Source of the DNA: Actinomycetota bacterium
GTDB taxonomy: Bacteria; Actinomycetota; CADDZG01; JAHWKV01
DNA: 7,845 bases
Assembly (NCBI GenBank): GCA_019347725.1
Contig: JAHWKV010000035.1
Span: 1-7,845 of the forward strand
Direction: 5' to 3'
The notes under the pieces were generated by a model. The model did no database searches. It was not told where the DNA came from and saw only the letters and a list, made by a program, of their open reading frames with translations. Position numbers and translations under genes: made by a program. Positions 6,291 to 7,845 of this stretch are shown one piece after another; the stretch's first letter is position 1, and every line of letters starts with the position of its first letter.

Positions 6291-7400
6291 CTAGTGAACG
6301 AGAGTCTTGCGGGCAAAGTCCCGGCCTTCATCGGTCAGCGTCAAGTAACCGGAAGATTCCTGGAGCAAGCCGCGCTGTGCCGCCTTGCCGATGACCCGGG
6401 AACGGAACGACGGTGGCCAGCCCAACATCTTTTCAATGTGGCCAACATGGCTCTCGACGGCCTGCTGGGGGGTGCCGTCATGATTGAACAGATGCGCCGC
6501 CAGCATCTGCTGGGCGAACTCCCACCGCTGCCGCGCGTGCCGGCGAGCGATGGCCACCAGACCCCGGCTGGGGGCAAAGAGGAAGGAGGCGAGAAAGGCC
6601 AAGCCGATCGTCACGGCCATGGCGCCGGCGATCGAGGCATCGATTGAACGGGCGCCCAGGTAGCCGACGGGGGCGGAAACAATCCCGATGACCACAGATA
6701 GGGCAAGCATCACTCCTAAGCGATTGGTCAACAGAAGGGCCGCCGCCGGCGGACCGATCATCAGCGCAACCACCAAAATGGAGCCGACTGCGTCGAAGGC
6801 CCCGACCGCAGTTACCGATACCAAGGCCATGAGCGCCAGGTTCAATGCTCCCGGCCGAAAACCCAGCGCCTCCGCCAACCCGGCGTCGAAGGTTGCCAGC
6901 TTCAGCTCCTTAAAGAAGGTAGCGATGAACGCGGCGCCGGCCGCTGCGATCATTCCCATCACCCACAGAGATCGAGGTCCCAGATCGAATGCGGACACGA
7001 CGAATCGCTCCTGGGGGGCAAACGCGATCTCGCCCAGCAGTACGGCATCAACATCCAGGTGGACGTCGCCTGCGTAACGGGAGACGAGAACCACCGCCAC
7101 ACTGAACAGCAACGGAAACACCAGGCCGATGGCCGCATCCTCAGCAACCCGCCTGGAACGTTTAAGCACCTCCACCAGATAAACGGTCAACAACCCTACG
7201 GCCGTTGCTCCGGCTATAAGCAGAGGTGACGACAAACTTCCGACCGCGAAAAAGCCGATCACAATTCCGAGCAGAACGGTGTGCGTGATGGCGTCGCTCA
7301 TCATCGACAGCTTTCGCAGCACCAGGAAGGTGCCCGGCAAGGCGCAAGCCAGGGCCACCATAGCTCCCACCGCGATTACCTCCCACTCGTAGGAGCTCAC
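6291..7400 (-). CDS. Metal ABC transporter permease (ZnuB/MntB/TroD family) with C-terminal winged-helix domain
   Basis: This 369-residue protein is an ABC-3 family permease for divalent metals (Zn, Mn or Fe; the sequence does not say which). Residues 1 to about 281 hold a series of hydrophobic segments with family marks: SDAITHTVLLG (35-45), the cytoplasmic loop FDAGLAEALGF (171-181) that contacts the ATPase, and GSILVVALMIGPPAAALLL (206-224). A basic linker (about 282-298) leads to a soluble tail (299-369), QMLAAHLFNHDG ... VIGKAAQRGLL ... GYLTLTDEGRDFARK, that reads as a winged helix of DtxR/MntR type. Permeases with such tails exist in several phyla, but most family members end after the membrane part (about 270-300 residues). 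The GTG at 7400 overlaps the upstream TGA (GTGA), with AAAGGA six bases before it. The partner ATPase and binding protein are not in the window. Confidence 0.88.
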   Translation of the reverse strand: MSSYEWEVIAVGAMVALACALPGTFLVLRKLSMMSDAITHTVLLGIVIGFFAVGSLSSPLLIAGATAVGLLTVYLVEVLKRSRRVAEDAAIGLVFPLLFSVAVVLVSRYAGDVHLDVDAVLLGEIAFAPQERFVVSAFDLGPRSLWVMGMIAAAGAAFIATFFKELKLATFDAGLAEALGFRPGALNLALMALVSVTAVGAFDAVGSILVVALMIGPPAAALLLTNRLGVMLALSVVIGIVSAPVGYLGARSIDASIAGAMAVTIGLAFLASFLFAPSRGLVAIARRHARQRWEFAQQMLAAHLFNHDGTPQQAVESHVGHIEKMLGWPPSFRSRVIGKAAQRGLLQESSGYLTLTDEGRDFARKTLVH

Positions 7401-7639
7401 CGTGGATCCTTTCCAGCGATCGTATCGACCAGTTGGGCCTCGGGCGCGTCCTGCTCTAGGAGCAACAGCTCTCTGGCCAGCCCCTCACCTGCAGCGGTCA
7501 AGACCCAGCCGTCTGCGCGACGTACCACCAAGCAGCGTTCGGCCAAAGAATCCAGTGACGGCAGAATCCCCTTGGAGCGGTACCGCATTGCGGCGATGGC
7601 CTCGCTCGAATGCGGATGCTGCCCGTCGTGCTGGAGCGG
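7397..7639 (-). CDS. C-terminal winged-helix fragment, probably of a second metal ABC permease (TroC/MntC-like); 5' part missing
   Basis: About 80 C-terminal residues are recognisable: LQHDGQHPHSSEAIAAM, SLDSLAERCLVVRRADGW, VLTAAGEGLARELLLLEQ, ending at the TGA overlapping the next permease start. The layout (helix-turn-helix, then GxxLT..G wing and final helix) parallels the tail of the downstream permease (NHDG...GYLTLTDEGRDFAR), so this was probably the C-terminus of its sister permease, as in troC-troD pairs. A free-standing DtxR-like regulator is possible. The frame stays open to the window edge, but upstream of about 7640 it becomes a very Arg-rich stretch with no membrane segments, unlike a permease, so I stop the call there. 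Confidence 0.55.
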   Translation of the reverse strand, partial: PLQHDGQHPHSSEAIAAMRYRSKGILPSLDSLAERCLVVRRADGWVLTAAGEGLARELLLLEQDAPEAQLVDTIAGKDPR

Positions 7640-7845
7640 GTGCCGCGGTACGGGCCGAGACTCGAGGGCACGCCTCTCCCATATCCGTTTCCGCTGCTGC
7701 CGCCGGTCGTCGCGGGCACGCAGCCGCTGCTCGGCGCCACGATCCTGGCGGCGTTCGACGCGGATCACGTGAACCCGAGCGGCACCTACGACGCGATCGT
7801 CAGCGAAGCAGGGAAGGAACTGGCGAGAGGGCGGGTGGTGCTGGC
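7616..7845 (+). CDS. Unrecognised partial coding frame at the window edge, possibly across a junction
   Basis: From ATG 7616 the plus frame is open for 76 codons to the edge and ends ...FDADHVNPSGTYDAIVSEAG, KELARGRVVLA. I do not recognise the family. About 66 of 76 third positions are G or C, amino-acid use is balanced, and GC over 7621-7845 is about 71%, against about 64% in 7441-7620. These are signs of real coding in DNA of different composition. The ATG has no Shine-Dalgarno sequence and lies inside the opposing winged-helix gene, so the true start may not be here; the frame may simply begin at a join near 7630-7660. Confidence 0.4.
   Translation, partial: MLPVVLERVPRYGPRLEGTPLPYPFPLLPPVVAGTQPLLGATILAAFDADHVNPSGTYDAIVSEAGKELARGRVVL

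Noticed and set aside
7640..7768. Extension of the winged-helix gene upstream to GTG 7768
   Set aside because: The added residues are an Arg/Gln-rich run (RLRARDDRRQQRKR) typical of the antisense of a high-GC coding frame, with no permease-like segment.
7281..7772. 163-codon plus-strand frame over the permease junction
   Set aside because: It is Ser/Arg/Cys-rich, antisense to the GTGA-coupled permease genes and has no recognisable domain.

Overview
The window looks like chromosomal DNA from a fairly high-GC actinobacterium. The evidence is an AdnA/AdnB-type helicase-nuclease pair, LexA boxes of the TCGAAC-N4-GTTCGA type, a LysM membrane protein divergent from lexA, GTGA-type 4-base overlaps and a probable leaderless start. 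GC is about 60-64% over most of it, below Mycobacterium or Streptomyces, so a less well-studied lineage (for instance Acidimicrobiia-like) is possible. I cannot assign a genus.

Left half (1-4173, minus strand): a LysM-domain, single-TM protein of the YneA/Rv2719c type (3805-4173), then adnA (772-3663), then adnB, whose first 258 codons are present before the window edge. All three face the same way. Centre (4149-4308): a compact divergent control region with three LexA (SOS) boxes. Two of them lie inside the spacers of two face-to-face promoters that form a near-perfect inverted duplication.

Right of centre (4309-6241, plus strand): lexA, followed within a few bases by a lipoprotein-like zinc metallopeptidase (HELGH plus a downstream Glu) whose signal peptide has no canonical in-frame start codon. 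Together these read as a DNA-damage locus: LexA probably represses itself and the LysM division inhibitor, and the break-resection machine AdnAB lies downstream of that inhibitor. Whether adnAB and the peptidase share the SOS transcripts is inference.

Right end (6291-7845): convergent with the peptidase across a hairpin, a Zn/Mn/Fe-type ABC permease carrying a C-terminal winged-helix domain, preceded by the C-terminal winged-helix tail of a second, similar protein joined to it by a GTGA overlap. Upstream of about 7640 the expected membrane domain of that second protein is absent in every minus frame. Instead a plus-strand frame with about 87% G/C third positions runs off the edge, suggesting a chimeric join or a rearrangement.

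No tRNA, rRNA, CRISPR array or insertion sequence was seen.
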